From the NCBI RefSeq assembly GCF_000176135.1, contig NZ_ACZN01000017.1, forward strand, positions 558,001-622,000: a stretch of 64,000 nucleotides of DNA. The letters run 5' to 3'. Within the stretch, counting starts at the first letter, position 1. The number at the start of each line of letters is the position of its first letter. This document shows positions 43,880 through 52,604 of the stretch, piece after piece. This DNA comes from Vibrio coralliilyticus ATCC BAA-450 (lineage in GTDB: Bacteria > Pseudomonadota > Gammaproteobacteria > Enterobacterales > Vibrionaceae). Under the pieces are notes generated by a model, which saw nothing but the letters and a program-made list of their open reading frames with translations, did no database searches and was not told the DNA's origin. Position numbers and translations under genes: made by a program.

Positions 43880-45091
43880 TTATTGAATAAATCGAACTCG
43901 GCTGAATAATAAGATTAGTGCGACCAAGAGCTGAAGTATAAAGCATGAAACGAACACCGCTTGCTCACCAAAGCTAGCAACCATATACCCTGACGCTGCT
44001 AAACCAAACGGCATGAGCAACTTAAACAACGAACCCGTAATTCCCGTTAGCCTGCCGAGGCATTGCTCATCGAACGCTTCCTGGCGGTAACTCCAGATGC
44101 AGATCGAGCTGTATAAGCCAATGGCAGAGATCCACAAGAAGGCAAAGACCAGACTCCACACTCCGGGAAGCACCAGAGGAATGAGGAAACCAAACGCCTC
44201 CAACGCAATTGAGGCAATCAATAACTGGCCTAAACCAAACTTGGTACGTATTTTATCTGCGGTAAATGAACCCAATAAGCCACCCACACCCGAAGCGGCA
44301 ATCAAGTAGCTCACTTCAACTGAATTCAGACTGAGAGTGGATTTCGCATAGAAAATCGACTGAATCCAGAATATTGCACCTGTAGTGTTAATTACCATCA
44401 CGGCCAAGGTGATGTACCACATATTGGTTTCAGCACGCAGTATCGCCCACCCTTCCGCCAATGCTTTTAGCACGGGGGGATGCGATTTCGGCTCTGGTTT
44501 CACTAAAGCTAACTTTTCCAGTTGCCAATAGGCCAGCACCAGCATCGCTGCCACTCCAAGAAAGACATTATGAATCGCTGACAAGAGCATCAACGCACCA
44601 GAAAGTACCGGTCCAACCGTTTCCATAAAACTACTCAGCGAACTCATGCGCGCAATAGCAGTATTTTGCAGTTCATGAGGAATACCGTTTTTCATCATCG
44701 CCATGCGTGCATTGTGATAACCGTAATTACACGCCATCATGAAAAACGCCGACGGAAAAAGAACCCAGAGCGGGTTATCCAACCATTCCACCGCAAAATA
44801 ACAACTCAATACCATCAGCAACTGGCCTAACAACATCATTTGAGACCAGCGCTTTTTGTCGACTCTATCGACCCATACACCAATAAACAGCGCCAGCAAT
44901 AAATTAGGTAGGAATTCAACTGCTCGCATCCAGCCCATCATCTGAGACGACTGAGTCAATTCATACACCAACAAAGGCAATGCCAAATTATAAATCTGGG
45001 CACTAAACGCCACGAACAATGCGCTGGAAAAGAGCACCACAAACGATCTATTTTTCCACACTGAATTTTGAGGGTGAGATAACGTCTCCAT
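43880..45091 (-). CDS. MFS transporter (MFS_3/enterobactin-exporter-like)
   Basis: 403 aa from ATG 45091, preceded by AAAGGATT 8 bases upstream. Twelve membrane helices. Helix 2/3 loop motif GVWVDRVDKKRWSQMM and the general layout match MFS_3 exporters. Divergently transcribed from the SgrR-like regulator with 90 bases between, reminiscent of the sgrR-setA pair, so it may export a sugar or another small molecule. Substrate unknown. Confidence 0.83.
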   Translation of the reverse strand: METLSHPQNSVWKNRSFVVLFSSALFVAFSAQIYNLALPLLVYELTQSSQMMGWMRAVEFLPNLLLALFIGVWVDRVDKKRWSQMMLLGQLLMVLSCYFAVEWLDNPLWVLFPSAFFMMACNYGYHNARMAMMKNGIPHELQNTAIARMSSLSSFMETVGPVLSGALMLLSAIHNVFLGVAAMLVLAYWQLEKLALVKPEPKSHPPVLKALAEGWAILRAETNMWYITLAVMVINTTGAIFWIQSIFYAKSTLSLNSVEVSYLIAASGVGGLLGSFTADKIRTKFGLGQLLIASIALEAFGFLIPLVLPGVWSLVFAFLWISAIGLYSSICIWSYRQEAFDEQCLGRLTGITGSLFKLLMPFGLAASGYMVASFGEQAVFVSCFILQLLVALILLFSRVRFIQ

Positions 45092-45181
45092 CGAATAATC
45101 CTTTCTTCCTGATAAGAATCCACTATTATCCGAATCAAAAGATGAAGAAAAATAGAAATAAGAAAAAGGAATTTCACCTTT

Positions 45182-46882
45182 ATGCGTTACTGGAAATCCC
45201 TCGCGTTCTGCCGTGATAATCTGCAGTTTGAGCAGTGGCGGCCAATGTCCTTGGATAATTTCAGCCAATCACTGGACTGCACAAGACGCAATGCCCAATT
45301 GCTCATTAAGCGATTGATTAAAGAACGCTTCCTGGAGTGGCAGCCGGGGGTAGGCCGAGGTAATTTACCCAATGCAAAGCTATTGAAGTGCCCAAACGAA
45401 CGATTGGAGCAACAAGCTTTTCGTCTATTAGAAGAAGGAAAAGTCGCGCAGGCTCTATTGCTGGTCAAGGATTCACATCGTGATAATTTTTTGGAAAACT
45501 ATCTCGCTCAGTTTCAGCCGAAAGATGCGTCAAAACATATACTAAAGATCCCTTTCTACCGCGGCACCCATTGCCTAGATCCCGTTCTGATCACGCGGCG
45601 AACAGAAATCCACCTTGCAAGCTATCTGTATGCCAATCTGCTTACCATCAATACCGATCATCTCGGCATACAAGCTGATCTGGCACACTCATGGAAACTG
45701 AGCGGCCATACACTTGAAGTAACATTACGCAAAGGGCTTAAATTTCAAGACGGCAGTCCTTTGCTCGCTCAAGATATCAAAGCTCACTTTGAACGATTAA
45801 TGAACTCAGACGCTAGCTGCAAAGCTCTGTTTGAATGTATCGATGACGTCGCCGTAATCAATGACCTATCTATTCACTTTGTCAGCAATTCAATGTCGAG
45901 TCTACTGCCTAAGCTGCTGATACACTCTGCCATGGGTATCACCAAAACAAGCAAAGGTGCGATAGTCGGAACTGGCCCATTCTGCTTAGAAGAGCAATCT
46001 GAGTGGCGAACACTAATGACCATTAACCCGCACTATCACGGATTCAGACCTTGGATAGACGGTATTGAGATCTGGAACATTGGTGATAAAGCTAAAAACT
46101 TTGACCTAAACAGTCATGTCGTACATGGCAGCCACATACGTGAAGGACACGCATCTGGCTTCCGTGCACAAAATCAATGGGAGGAAGGTTGTGTCTACGC
46201 AACATTCAACGTGAATCGTAATGGCTGGATGACCAAACGAGCTCACCGGGCTGCGCTGCAAGAGGTTTTATCTCATATGGGCGCGCCGCAATCGCAACAG
46301 TGCGAAGCGCTCGCTGGAGCGAGCGGCATGATGTCTTCTCCCGAGTCACTCAGACCATCAGCGTTAGATTTAATTGTAGAATATATTCGTTCGCTCCCTA
46401 AGCCGGAAGCGCCTCTCTCTGTCGTCACCTACCAACTTGCAACCCATATAGAAACCGCTCAGCTAGTTGTCGAATCGCTAGAAAAGTTAGGTATAGATGC
46501 CAAACTGACCGTTCATGAATACCCCGTGTTTGACCAACTCAGCACCTTATCTCAAGCGGATGTCATCATTTGTGGCGAAGTATTCGGTGAAGATACTGAA
46601 ATGTCTTGGTTAGGCTGGTTATTTAACACCAGTGCTCTTACCGCCTGCCTGACCAATAAAGAGCAACATTGGATCAAGCAGAAATGTACTCAAGCAATGG
46701 CACAACCTAAGCTAGCTGCGAGACTCAAACAGTTTGAAAAGATTGAGAAAAGCTTAATCAGAAATGGCATTTATCAACCACTCTTTCATGTAGAGCAGGA
46801 CCTCAATATCTCAGACACCGTGACAGCGCCTGCACTGCTTGCCAACGGTTGGATAGACTTCAATCAGGTGGTGATGAAATAG
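45182..46882 (+). CDS. SgrR-like transcriptional regulator with solute-binding domain
   Basis: 566 aa. N-terminal HTH (DNFSQSLDCTRRNAQLLIKRL) fused to a SBP_bac_5 periplasmic-binding-protein fold (from about 115: LKIPFYRGTHCLDPVLITRRTE; LRKGLKFQDGSPLLAQDIKAHF). This is the SgrR family; in E. coli SgrR senses phosphosugar stress and activates sgrS and setA. Shine-Dalgarno AAAGG (45165-45169) can pair with CCTTT just before the ATG. No SgrS-like sRNA fits in the 90-base divergent gap. The last 23 bases overlap the convergent RNase Z gene. Confidence 0.85.
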   Translation: MRYWKSLAFCRDNLQFEQWRPMSLDNFSQSLDCTRRNAQLLIKRLIKERFLEWQPGVGRGNLPNAKLLKCPNERLEQQAFRLLEEGKVAQALLLVKDSHRDNFLENYLAQFQPKDASKHILKIPFYRGTHCLDPVLITRRTEIHLASYLYANLLTINTDHLGIQADLAHSWKLSGHTLEVTLRKGLKFQDGSPLLAQDIKAHFERLMNSDASCKALFECIDDVAVINDLSIHFVSNSMSSLLPKLLIHSAMGITKTSKGAIVGTGPFCLEEQSEWRTLMTINPHYHGFRPWIDGIEIWNIGDKAKNFDLNSHVVHGSHIREGHASGFRAQNQWEEGCVYATFNVNRNGWMTKRAHRAALQEVLSHMGAPQSQQCEALAGASGMMSSPESLRPSALDLIVEYIRSLPKPEAPLSVVTYQLATHIETAQLVVESLEKLGIDAKLTVHEYPVFDQLSTLSQADVIICGEVFGEDTEMSWLGWLFNTSALTACLTNKEQHWIKQKCTQAMAQPKLAARLKQFEKIEKSLIRNGIYQPLFHVEQDLNISDTVTAPALLANGWIDFNQVVMK

Positions 46883-47840
46883 GTGGATCGACTAACGTCA
46901 CTTTACCCTGTTTGTCGATTCGATAGCGCAGTAAGTCTTGTGCAAGGAATAAGTTGCCAGAGTATACCTGCTCAGCCTCTGAGCGAATAATCTCGACTGA
47001 CAGCTCTGCTTCAGGGTGAAGCTGATAACGTGGGCTGAAATGGGTGAGAATCAAGTTAGGGATACCAGCGACTTCGGCAAACTCCGCAACCAACTTTCCG
47101 TAGCTATGGCCAAACTCTTTCGCCTGTTTGGCGAAAGCTTCGGCATAAGTCGACTCATGTACCAGCAAATGGCACTCTTCACATAAGTGCTTGAGCAACT
47201 CAGGATCGGCATTGTCACCGGCGATAACAAGCTTTCTCGGCCCGTGTTCCAAATAAGTGAACTCTTCGCTGATCAGCGTTTTGCCTTCATGTTCGACATT
47301 TTGCCCTTTGACTAATTGCCCCCATAGCGGGCCTCGAGGAACACCTTGCTGTGCCAGCTTGTCAAAATCTAGATAGGCTTTAATCGTACTTTCCGTAAAA
47401 CAATAGGCGAAGGAAGGCACGCGATGCTCTAATTCACACAATGAAATGGTGAATTGGCCGATCGTCATTGAGGGTAAAGATTCAGCAGAGACAAACTGAA
47501 GATCGTAAGGCAGGTGAAGCTTAGTAAATTGCATTGTCGCTTCAAGCCACTCTCGAATTCCTTTCGGCGCAATAATGATTAATGGGTCTGAACGACGATT
47601 CATACCAGCGCTGGCAAGTAATCCCGGTAAACCGTAGCAATGATCACCATGTAAGTGAGTAATGAAAATCGCCTTAAGGTAATTGAGAGACAAAGGCGTA
47701 TGCAGCAATTGGTGTTGGGTGGCTTCACCACAATCAACCAGAAACCAGCCTTTGCCCTTGCTTTCCATTACAGCCGTTGCAGAGACATTTCTGGCTTTGG
47801 TTGGAGTCCCTGATGACGTCCCTAATACACAGATTTCCAT
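46860..47840 (-). CDS. rnz: Ribonuclease Z (tRNA 3' endonuclease/RNase BN)
   Basis: 326 aa metallo-beta-lactamase-fold nuclease. Motif II THLHGDHCYGLPGLL with the HxHxDH ligands, LEHRVPSFAYCF of the RNase Z exosite region, and ILTHFSPRY near the end. RNase Z removes tRNA 3' trailers; the Vibrio genes are near the E. coli elaC/rbn length (305-311 aa). Convergent with the SgrR-like gene and overlapping it by 23 bases. Confidence 0.9.
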   Translation of the reverse strand: MEICVLGTSSGTPTKARNVSATAVMESKGKGWFLVDCGEATQHQLLHTPLSLNYLKAIFITHLHGDHCYGLPGLLASAGMNRRSDPLIIIAPKGIREWLEATMQFTKLHLPYDLQFVSAESLPSMTIGQFTISLCELEHRVPSFAYCFTESTIKAYLDFDKLAQQGVPRGPLWGQLVKGQNVEHEGKTLISEEFTYLEHGPRKLVIAGDNADPELLKHLCEECHLLVHESTYAEAFAKQAKEFGHSYGKLVAEFAEVAGIPNLILTHFSPRYQLHPEAELSVEIIRSEAEQVYSGNLFLAQDLLRYRIDKQGKVTLVDPPISSPPD

Positions 47841-47848
47841 AACTTACC

Positions 47849-48727
47849 TTATTGTTGCTCCAGCCAGTCAGATAACGCTTTGACCGATTCATTCGGCTCT
47901 TGATTGGCCGAAAGCAAAAAGTAACTATTGCCAGATCGGATACGTTTATCAAACGGGCAGAGCAAGCGATTTGACTTTATGTCCTGCTCCGCCAAGGTCA
48001 CGTCCCCCACTGTCATCCCAAACCCCTGTTGAGCCGCGTTCATGGCCTGATCTAACGTAGCAAACGTCTGATTCCCTTTCCCTTTAAGTGTAGATTCGTC
48101 ACAACTGTTGCACCAAAGCATCCAGTCAGATTGCTCTGGGTTTGCATGTAACCAAGTAAAGCGATTAACCAAATTGTCGTGTATAGATTCATCTGGCTCA
48201 ACGAATTGTGACCACAGCTGAGGAGAACAAACGGGCGCAAGAATTTCGTCAAACAACAAGGTTTGGGAAACCTGCTTACTTCGCACTGGCTTACCATAAA
48301 CGATCACCATATCAAAACTATCAAAGTCCGGATGAAACTGGTGCTTAGTGGTTGAAGTCAGTTCTACATTCACTTCAGGGTTGGCTTGCTGAAAATTAGC
48401 TAAGCGCGCCAGTAACCAAGTGGTAATACAACTTGGTGCCAGCAGTTTCACACGGTTGGCACTTTCGGACACTTCTCTCACCGATCTTTGTAAGCGCTTG
48501 ATGATGTCCTGCGCGAGTGGAATGAACATACTCCCTTCAGGCGTCAGGGCAAGCCCTCGAGCGCGGCGATAAAACAAGCTCACTCCCATCAAAGATTCGA
48601 GAGACTGAATCTGCCGACTTACCGCGCCTTGCGTCATGTTGAGCGACTCGGCGGCATGGGTCAGGTTAAGGTATTCGGCGGTTGCCAAGAATGCCTGTAA
48701 GTTTTTCGTCGAAGGTAAGCGCATCAT
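47849..48727 (-). CDS. LysR-family transcriptional regulator
   Basis: About 292 aa. HTH in residues 1-60 (LQAFLATAEYLNLTHAAESLNMTQGAVSRQIQSLE), of the GcvA-like type, then an effector-binding domain. Start: ATG 48727 is preceded by GGTGG; an upstream ATG at 48736 lies inside a perfect inverted repeat and is less likely. Divergent from an aminotransferase-binding-protein operon, which is its probable target. The ligand may be an amino acid. Confidence 0.88.
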   Translation of the reverse strand: MMRLPSTKNLQAFLATAEYLNLTHAAESLNMTQGAVSRQIQSLESLMGVSLFYRRARGLALTPEGSMFIPLAQDIIKRLQRSVREVSESANRVKLLAPSCITTWLLARLANFQQANPEVNVELTSTTKHQFHPDFDSFDMVIVYGKPVRSKQVSQTLLFDEILAPVCSPQLWSQFVEPDESIHDNLVNRFTWLHANPEQSDWMLWCNSCDESTLKGKGNQTFATLDQAMNAAQQGFGMTVGDVTLAEQDIKSNRLLCPFDKRIRSGNSYFLLSANQEPNESVKALSDWLEQQ

Positions 48728-48733
48728 TACCAC

Positions 48734-48768
48734 CATACTAGCTATGCATTTTTTGCATAGCTAGTATG
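48734..48768. promoter_or_regulatory. Nested palindrome in the divergent LysR/aminotransferase promoter
   Basis: CATACTAGCTATGCA (48734-48748) is the exact reverse complement of TGCATAGCTAGTATG (48754-48768), separated by TTTTT. Each arm is itself an imperfect palindrome: CATA-CTAGC-TATG and CATA-GCTAG-TATG. Such paired dyads suit a tetrameric LysR protein binding two sites; as RNA it would also form a stable hairpin just before the LysR start. Function inferred. Confidence 0.6.
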
Positions 48769-48881
48769 CCTTTATTTCGATTCTACTCAAATAGGTTTTT
48801 GACTACATTTTTATCAAATAAGAAATTCTAGTTATTAATTTGATTTCTATTCGATTAATTATGCAGTAAAGGAATATTGAA

Positions 48882-50000
48882 ATGGCGTCACTGGCAGACA
48901 AGATTGCACCAGATAACATAAAAAAATTAATACCTTATCAATCCGCACGGCGACTTGGAGGTTCTGGTCGACTATGGCTCAACGCCAACGAGTTAGAGCA
49001 ACCACTGCATTTCAGTGACCAACAAAATGCTTACCATCGTTACCCTGACTTTTTGCCTCAGGACATCGCTTCTGCTTATCAGGATTACTGCCACACCCAA
49101 AAGCCCGTTCTCGCAGTGAGAGGCGCTGATGAAGCGATTGACCTTCTCGTGCGCACTTTCTGCCAACCGGGTAAAAGCCGTATCGCTATCTGTAGCCCTA
49201 CGTATGCGATGTATGAATTTTGTGCTGATTCACTTGCCGTTGAAACCATTGACGTCCCTTTGCTTGCGCCGGATTTTGCTCTGGATGTGGACGGTGTTGT
49301 GAAAGCGGCAGAGTCGGCAAACTTGGTGTTTCTTTGCTCACCCAATAACCCGACAGGCCAGATGCTTAGTCGACAAGATGTGCTATCTGTTCTCGATCAA
49401 ACACAAGATCAGGCTTTGGTTGTTGTGGACGAGGCATACATTGAGTTTGAACTTGAAAAAAGCGTTGTCAGCTTAATCGAGCAATACCCTAATCTAGTTG
49501 TTATTCGTACTCTCTCTAAAGCCTTTGGCCTTGCGGCAGTGCGCTGTGGCTTCATCATCGCTGATACATCCGTCATGAACTACCTATATAAAATGGTTCC
49601 CCCTTACCCAATGCCAGACAGTTCAGCCGAGATCGTGTTAAACGCACTGAGCCCAGAAGGGTTGGCCAAAGTGACACAAAGTACCCAACAGTTGATCGCC
49701 ACTAAAAATTGGTTTGTTGACCAGATCCAGTCATTAAGCTGGATTGAAAAGGTCTACCCTTCTTCCACCAACTTCGTGCTGATTCGCACTCGACCGGATG
49801 TCGATCTGTTCAACTACTTGCTTAAAGCTGGAATTGTCACCCGCAATCAATCACATGAACCGAGCCTGAAACACTGCGTGAGAATCACGATTGGCTCACA
49901 AGAATCTATGCAGGAAGTCGCTACCATCATTAGCCACTTCGCTGACCCAGTATCAACGAAAAACGAAGATAAGGATTTCGAACATGAAAAAAGTGCTTAG
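48882..50000 (+). CDS. HisC-like PLP aminotransferase
   Basis: 372 aa fold-type I aminotransferase of the histidinol-phosphate aminotransferase family. PLP-linked Lys in IRTLSKAFGLAAVRCGF (about residue 213), Asp/Tyr in VVVDEAYIEFE, and CSPNNPTGQ. The N-terminal segment has GGSGRLWLNANE. It is outside a his operon, so it may be a paralog acting on another amino acid. AAGGA precedes the ATG. It overlaps the binding-protein gene by 17 bases. Confidence 0.85.
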   Translation: MASLADKIAPDNIKKLIPYQSARRLGGSGRLWLNANELEQPLHFSDQQNAYHRYPDFLPQDIASAYQDYCHTQKPVLAVRGADEAIDLLVRTFCQPGKSRIAICSPTYAMYEFCADSLAVETIDVPLLAPDFALDVDGVVKAAESANLVFLCSPNNPTGQMLSRQDVLSVLDQTQDQALVVVDEAYIEFELEKSVVSLIEQYPNLVVIRTLSKAFGLAAVRCGFIIADTSVMNYLYKMVPPYPMPDSSAEIVLNALSPEGLAKVTQSTQQLIATKNWFVDQIQSLSWIEKVYPSSTNFVLIRTRPDVDLFNYLLKAGIVTRNQSHEPSLKHCVRITIGSQESMQEVATIISHFADPVSTKNEDKDFEHEKSA

Positions 50001-50757
50001 TGTCATTGCTTGTACTGCTACCCTTCTGTCTACACCCACTTTTGCAAAGCAAGTACGTCTGGCATCTGACTTCACTTACCCGCCGTTTAACTACAAAGAT
50101 CAGAGCGGCAACCCAACGGGATTCGACATTGAAATTGCCGACGCGCTGTGTGCTGAAGCCAAACTGGACTGTACTTGGGTCGCCCAAAATTGGGACTCGC
50201 TCATTCCGAGCCTACTGGCACGAAAGTCAGATGTCATCATGGCTTCGATGCGCATTACGGAAGAGCGTAAAAAGCGTGTACTGTTTACCAACAAGTATTA
50301 CCAGACTCCGGCTCGTTTTGTCACAGCGACGGACGCTAAGGTCGACATTTCAGCACAAGGGATGAAAGACAAAGTTATCGGTGTTCAAGGTGGCACAATT
50401 CACGATCGCTACGTAACGGACAAGTTCGGTGACGTCGCAGAGATCAAACGTTATACCGGTCAAGATGAAGTCTACATTGATATGGTAAACGGTCGCTTGG
50501 ATCTGACTTTTGGTAATTCAGATCAGCTAGCCTTAGCGTTTCTGGCCAAAGACATTGGTCAGGGGTTCAAGTTTGTCGGTCAACCTGTTACCGACAAAGC
50601 TTACATAGGTGAGGGAACAGCGTTAGCATTACGTCAGAATGACAAAGCATTGGCTGAGAAATTCAATAAAGCCATTGTCGCCATTCGCGCCAACGGTACG
50701 TATGACAAGATTGCGAAAAAGTACTTCTCTTTTGACATCTACGGCGAAGAGCTGTAA
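49984..50757 (+). CDS. Periplasmic basic amino acid-binding protein (HisJ/ArgT-like)
   Basis: 257 aa from ATG 49984 (AAGGA 8 bases upstream); the longer frame upstream is shared with the aminotransferase end. Signal peptide MKKVLSVIACTATLLSTPTFA. SBP_bac_3 fold: LASDFTYPPFNYKDQSGNPTGFDIEIADALCAE, with the DFxYPPF ligand-binding start typical of lysine/arginine/ornithine or histidine binding proteins. No ABC permease or ATPase gene follows, so it must use a permease elsewhere or act in sensing. Ends at an intrinsic terminator. Confidence 0.87.
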   Translation: MKKVLSVIACTATLLSTPTFAKQVRLASDFTYPPFNYKDQSGNPTGFDIEIADALCAEAKLDCTWVAQNWDSLIPSLLARKSDVIMASMRITEERKKRVLFTNKYYQTPARFVTATDAKVDISAQGMKDKVIGVQGGTIHDRYVTDKFGDVAEIKRYTGQDEVYIDMVNGRLDLTFGNSDQLALAFLAKDIGQGFKFVGQPVTDKAYIGEGTALALRQNDKALAEKFNKAIVAIRANGTYDKIAKKYFSFDIYGEEL

Positions 50758-50765
50758 ATCCATTC

Positions 50766-50789
50766 GGGCCTGTCTTCAGGCCCTTTTTT
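50766..50789 (+). terminator. Intrinsic terminator after the binding-protein gene
   Basis: GGGCCTG (50766-50772) pairs with CAGGCCC (50777-50783), loop TCTT, followed by seven T (50784-50789+). Confidence 0.85.
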
Positions 50790-51606
50790 ATCGCTTAGCC
50801 GCCTGTTTTCGATAACGAAGCATCACCGCGCTATCCGGCTGATAAGCGTCAATCAAAGCCGCCAGCTTCCCTTGTTTTTTCAACGTTTCAAAGCTGTGGC
50901 TTAAAGCGCTCACCACCTCTGGTGATGTTTGTTTCCCCGTAACTAACCACAGCGCTTTGCACAATTGCTTTACTTTCATTACTTCGACAAAGTTATCGGG
51001 ATCAAAGCCATATTGTTCCATACGATAGGGGTAACTGACCGTTACTAAAGGTGCGTAGTCGACCCGATTCGCACGCAGCAAACGAATCGCATCTTTACCG
51101 TAGTTAACAGGGATAATCCGCTGAAAGCCCAGAGACTCGATCAACTCTTCAAATGAACCCTCGGTTTGTGCACCAAAACGATAGCCTTTGAGCGCCTGCA
51201 GCTCATCCGTTTCTAATTTAGGCCCAGTAATATGACGATAGATCCCGACTTCATAGGGAGAGACTTCACCAATCCAATGAAATTTATCCTCTCTCACGGG
51301 CGTACGCGATACAGAGAAGAACAAGGCGTTCGCGCGATTCTGCGTAATTCGCATTGCCCGTTTCCACGGAGTGAAGTGCACCTGATGAACTTCCATCGGC
51401 AGGGATTGAGCAGCGTCTTGTACCACAGCTTCGACAAACTTGACCACATAACCTTCTGCCACACCATCTACTTCCACCTGTAGCGGCGGAAATTCCTGAG
51501 TGTAGAGTTCCAGTTCCACGGGATGGGGATGCGCGTCACTGGCAGTGGATACGATCAAGCTTGACGCGCAGAGGAAGGTTTTTATCTTTGTTATCCAGCG
51601 CAGCAT
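50788..51606 (-). CDS. Periplasmic solute-binding-like protein (SBP_bac_3)
   Basis: 272 aa with a signal peptide (about 1-25, ending DAH). SBP_bac_3 type: LYTQEFPPLQVEVDGVAEGYVVKFVEAVV, FTPWKRAMRITQ, GQTEGSFEEL-type segment and C-terminal AALIDAYQPD. This is like the extracytoplasmic binding-type proteins often found alone in Vibrio genomes. No transport genes are adjacent. Ligand unknown. Confidence 0.78.
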   Translation of the reverse strand: MLRWITKIKTFLCASSLIVSTASDAHPHPVELELYTQEFPPLQVEVDGVAEGYVVKFVEAVVQDAAQSLPMEVHQVHFTPWKRAMRITQNRANALFFSVSRTPVREDKFHWIGEVSPYEVGIYRHITGPKLETDELQALKGYRFGAQTEGSFEELIESLGFQRIIPVNYGKDAIRLLRANRVDYAPLVTVSYPYRMEQYGFDPDNFVEVMKVKQLCKALWLVTGKQTSPEVVSALSHSFETLKKQGKLAALIDAYQPDSAVMLRYRKQAAKR

Positions 51607-51792
51607 TGAGTGTTTATTCTATTTTTATAGCAGCAAATTTAGCGAACTACTATAAATGACAATTATGTCGGGTCAATGCCATACAGGTCCAATTTGTCGG
51701 ATGACACTGTCTCTTTTATTAGAGGAGATATAAGAATTTCTCGCTAGTCTTTTCGAACTAGGCTGAAGTTGCTTAATAATTGACGGACAAAA

Positions 51793-51815
51793 GAAAAGCC
51801 CCAATTGGGGCTTTC
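51793..51815 (-). terminator. Intrinsic terminator after yccF-like gene
   Basis: AAAGCCCC (51795-51802) pairs with GGGGCTTT (51807-51814), loop AATT. Follows the gene on the minus strand. Confidence 0.75.
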
Positions 51816-51816
51816 A

Positions 51817-52242
51817 TTATTTAGAATATCTTGCCATTGCCGCTTGCTCTTTAGGCACCACGGTTTTACCAATAGGAGCCAGCGAGATGTACGCCAGTTT
51901 GAGGTGCTGAATAGCAAATGGAATACCAATAATGGTCACAAAACACGCCACCGCTGACAGGATGTGGCCTATCGCTAACCAGATACCTGCAAACACAAAC
52001 CAAATGACGTTGCCGACCAAACCGAGCGGGCTGGTTCCAATATCCATTTCATTGGTCAGCTCATCTCGAGCAATCGCTTCCTGACCAAATGGGAAGAAGG
52101 AAAAATTCCCCATTACAAAACAGGCACGTCCCCATGGAATACCCACGATGCTGATGAAAGCCAGCAGACCGAAGAACCACCACATCAGGCCCATCACAAC
52201 GCCACCGAGCAAAAACCAAATTATATTACCTATCGTTCTCAT
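51817..52242 (-). CDS. YccF-family inner-membrane protein
   Basis: 141 aa, four membrane segments in two repeated halves (WFLLGGVVMGLMWWFFGLL and WFVFAGIWLAIGHILSAV), each followed by GIPWGRACF/GIPFAIQHL. The YccF domain protein is widespread; its role in E. coli is not established. Close to the ABM gene on the same strand. Confidence 0.85.
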   Translation of the reverse strand: MRTIGNIIWFLLGGVVMGLMWWFFGLLAFISIVGIPWGRACFVMGNFSFFPFGQEAIARDELTNEMDIGTSPLGLVGNVIWFVFAGIWLAIGHILSAVACFVTIIGIPFAIQHLKLAYISLAPIGKTVVPKEQAAMARYSK

Positions 52243-52270
52243 AACCTGTTGTTTCTCCTTTTAGAAAACC

Positions 52271-52564
52271 TTAACCGAACACACTCTCATAGTGTTCTAC
52301 GGTCGGGAATGGATCATAAAAATGATGTAAAAGTGCTTTCCATTCCTGGTACTCAGCAGATTGTCTGAATCCGATTTCATGGTCTTCCAATGTTTGCCAG
52401 TTCACTAGCAAAATATAGCGCCCCGGATTTTCCATACAGCGTTGCAACTGATGTGAAACATAGCCTTTCATACTTGAGATGATGGCCTGAGCTTTTGCAA
52501 AGTTTTGCTCAAACTCTTTCTCCATATCCGGCTTCACATCCAAGATTGCGACTTCTAGTATCAT
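52271..52564 (-). CDS. Antibiotic biosynthesis monooxygenase-domain (ABM) protein
   Basis: 97 aa, single ABM/dimeric alpha-beta barrel domain: ILEVAILDVKPDMEKEFEQNFAKAQ, YILLVNWQTLEDH and FRQSAEYQEWKALLHHFYDPFP. These small proteins are mono-oxygenase-like or heme/quinone-handling enzymes. Function here unknown. Adjacent to the YccF gene, 28 bases apart, so possibly cotranscribed. Confidence 0.82.
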   Translation of the reverse strand: MILEVAILDVKPDMEKEFEQNFAKAQAIISSMKGYVSHQLQRCMENPGRYILLVNWQTLEDHEIGFRQSAEYQEWKALLHHFYDPFPTVEHYESVFG

Positions 52565-52604
52565 GGTTTTTCCTTAACCTAAGATGAACATCAATAAAAA
52601 TAAC

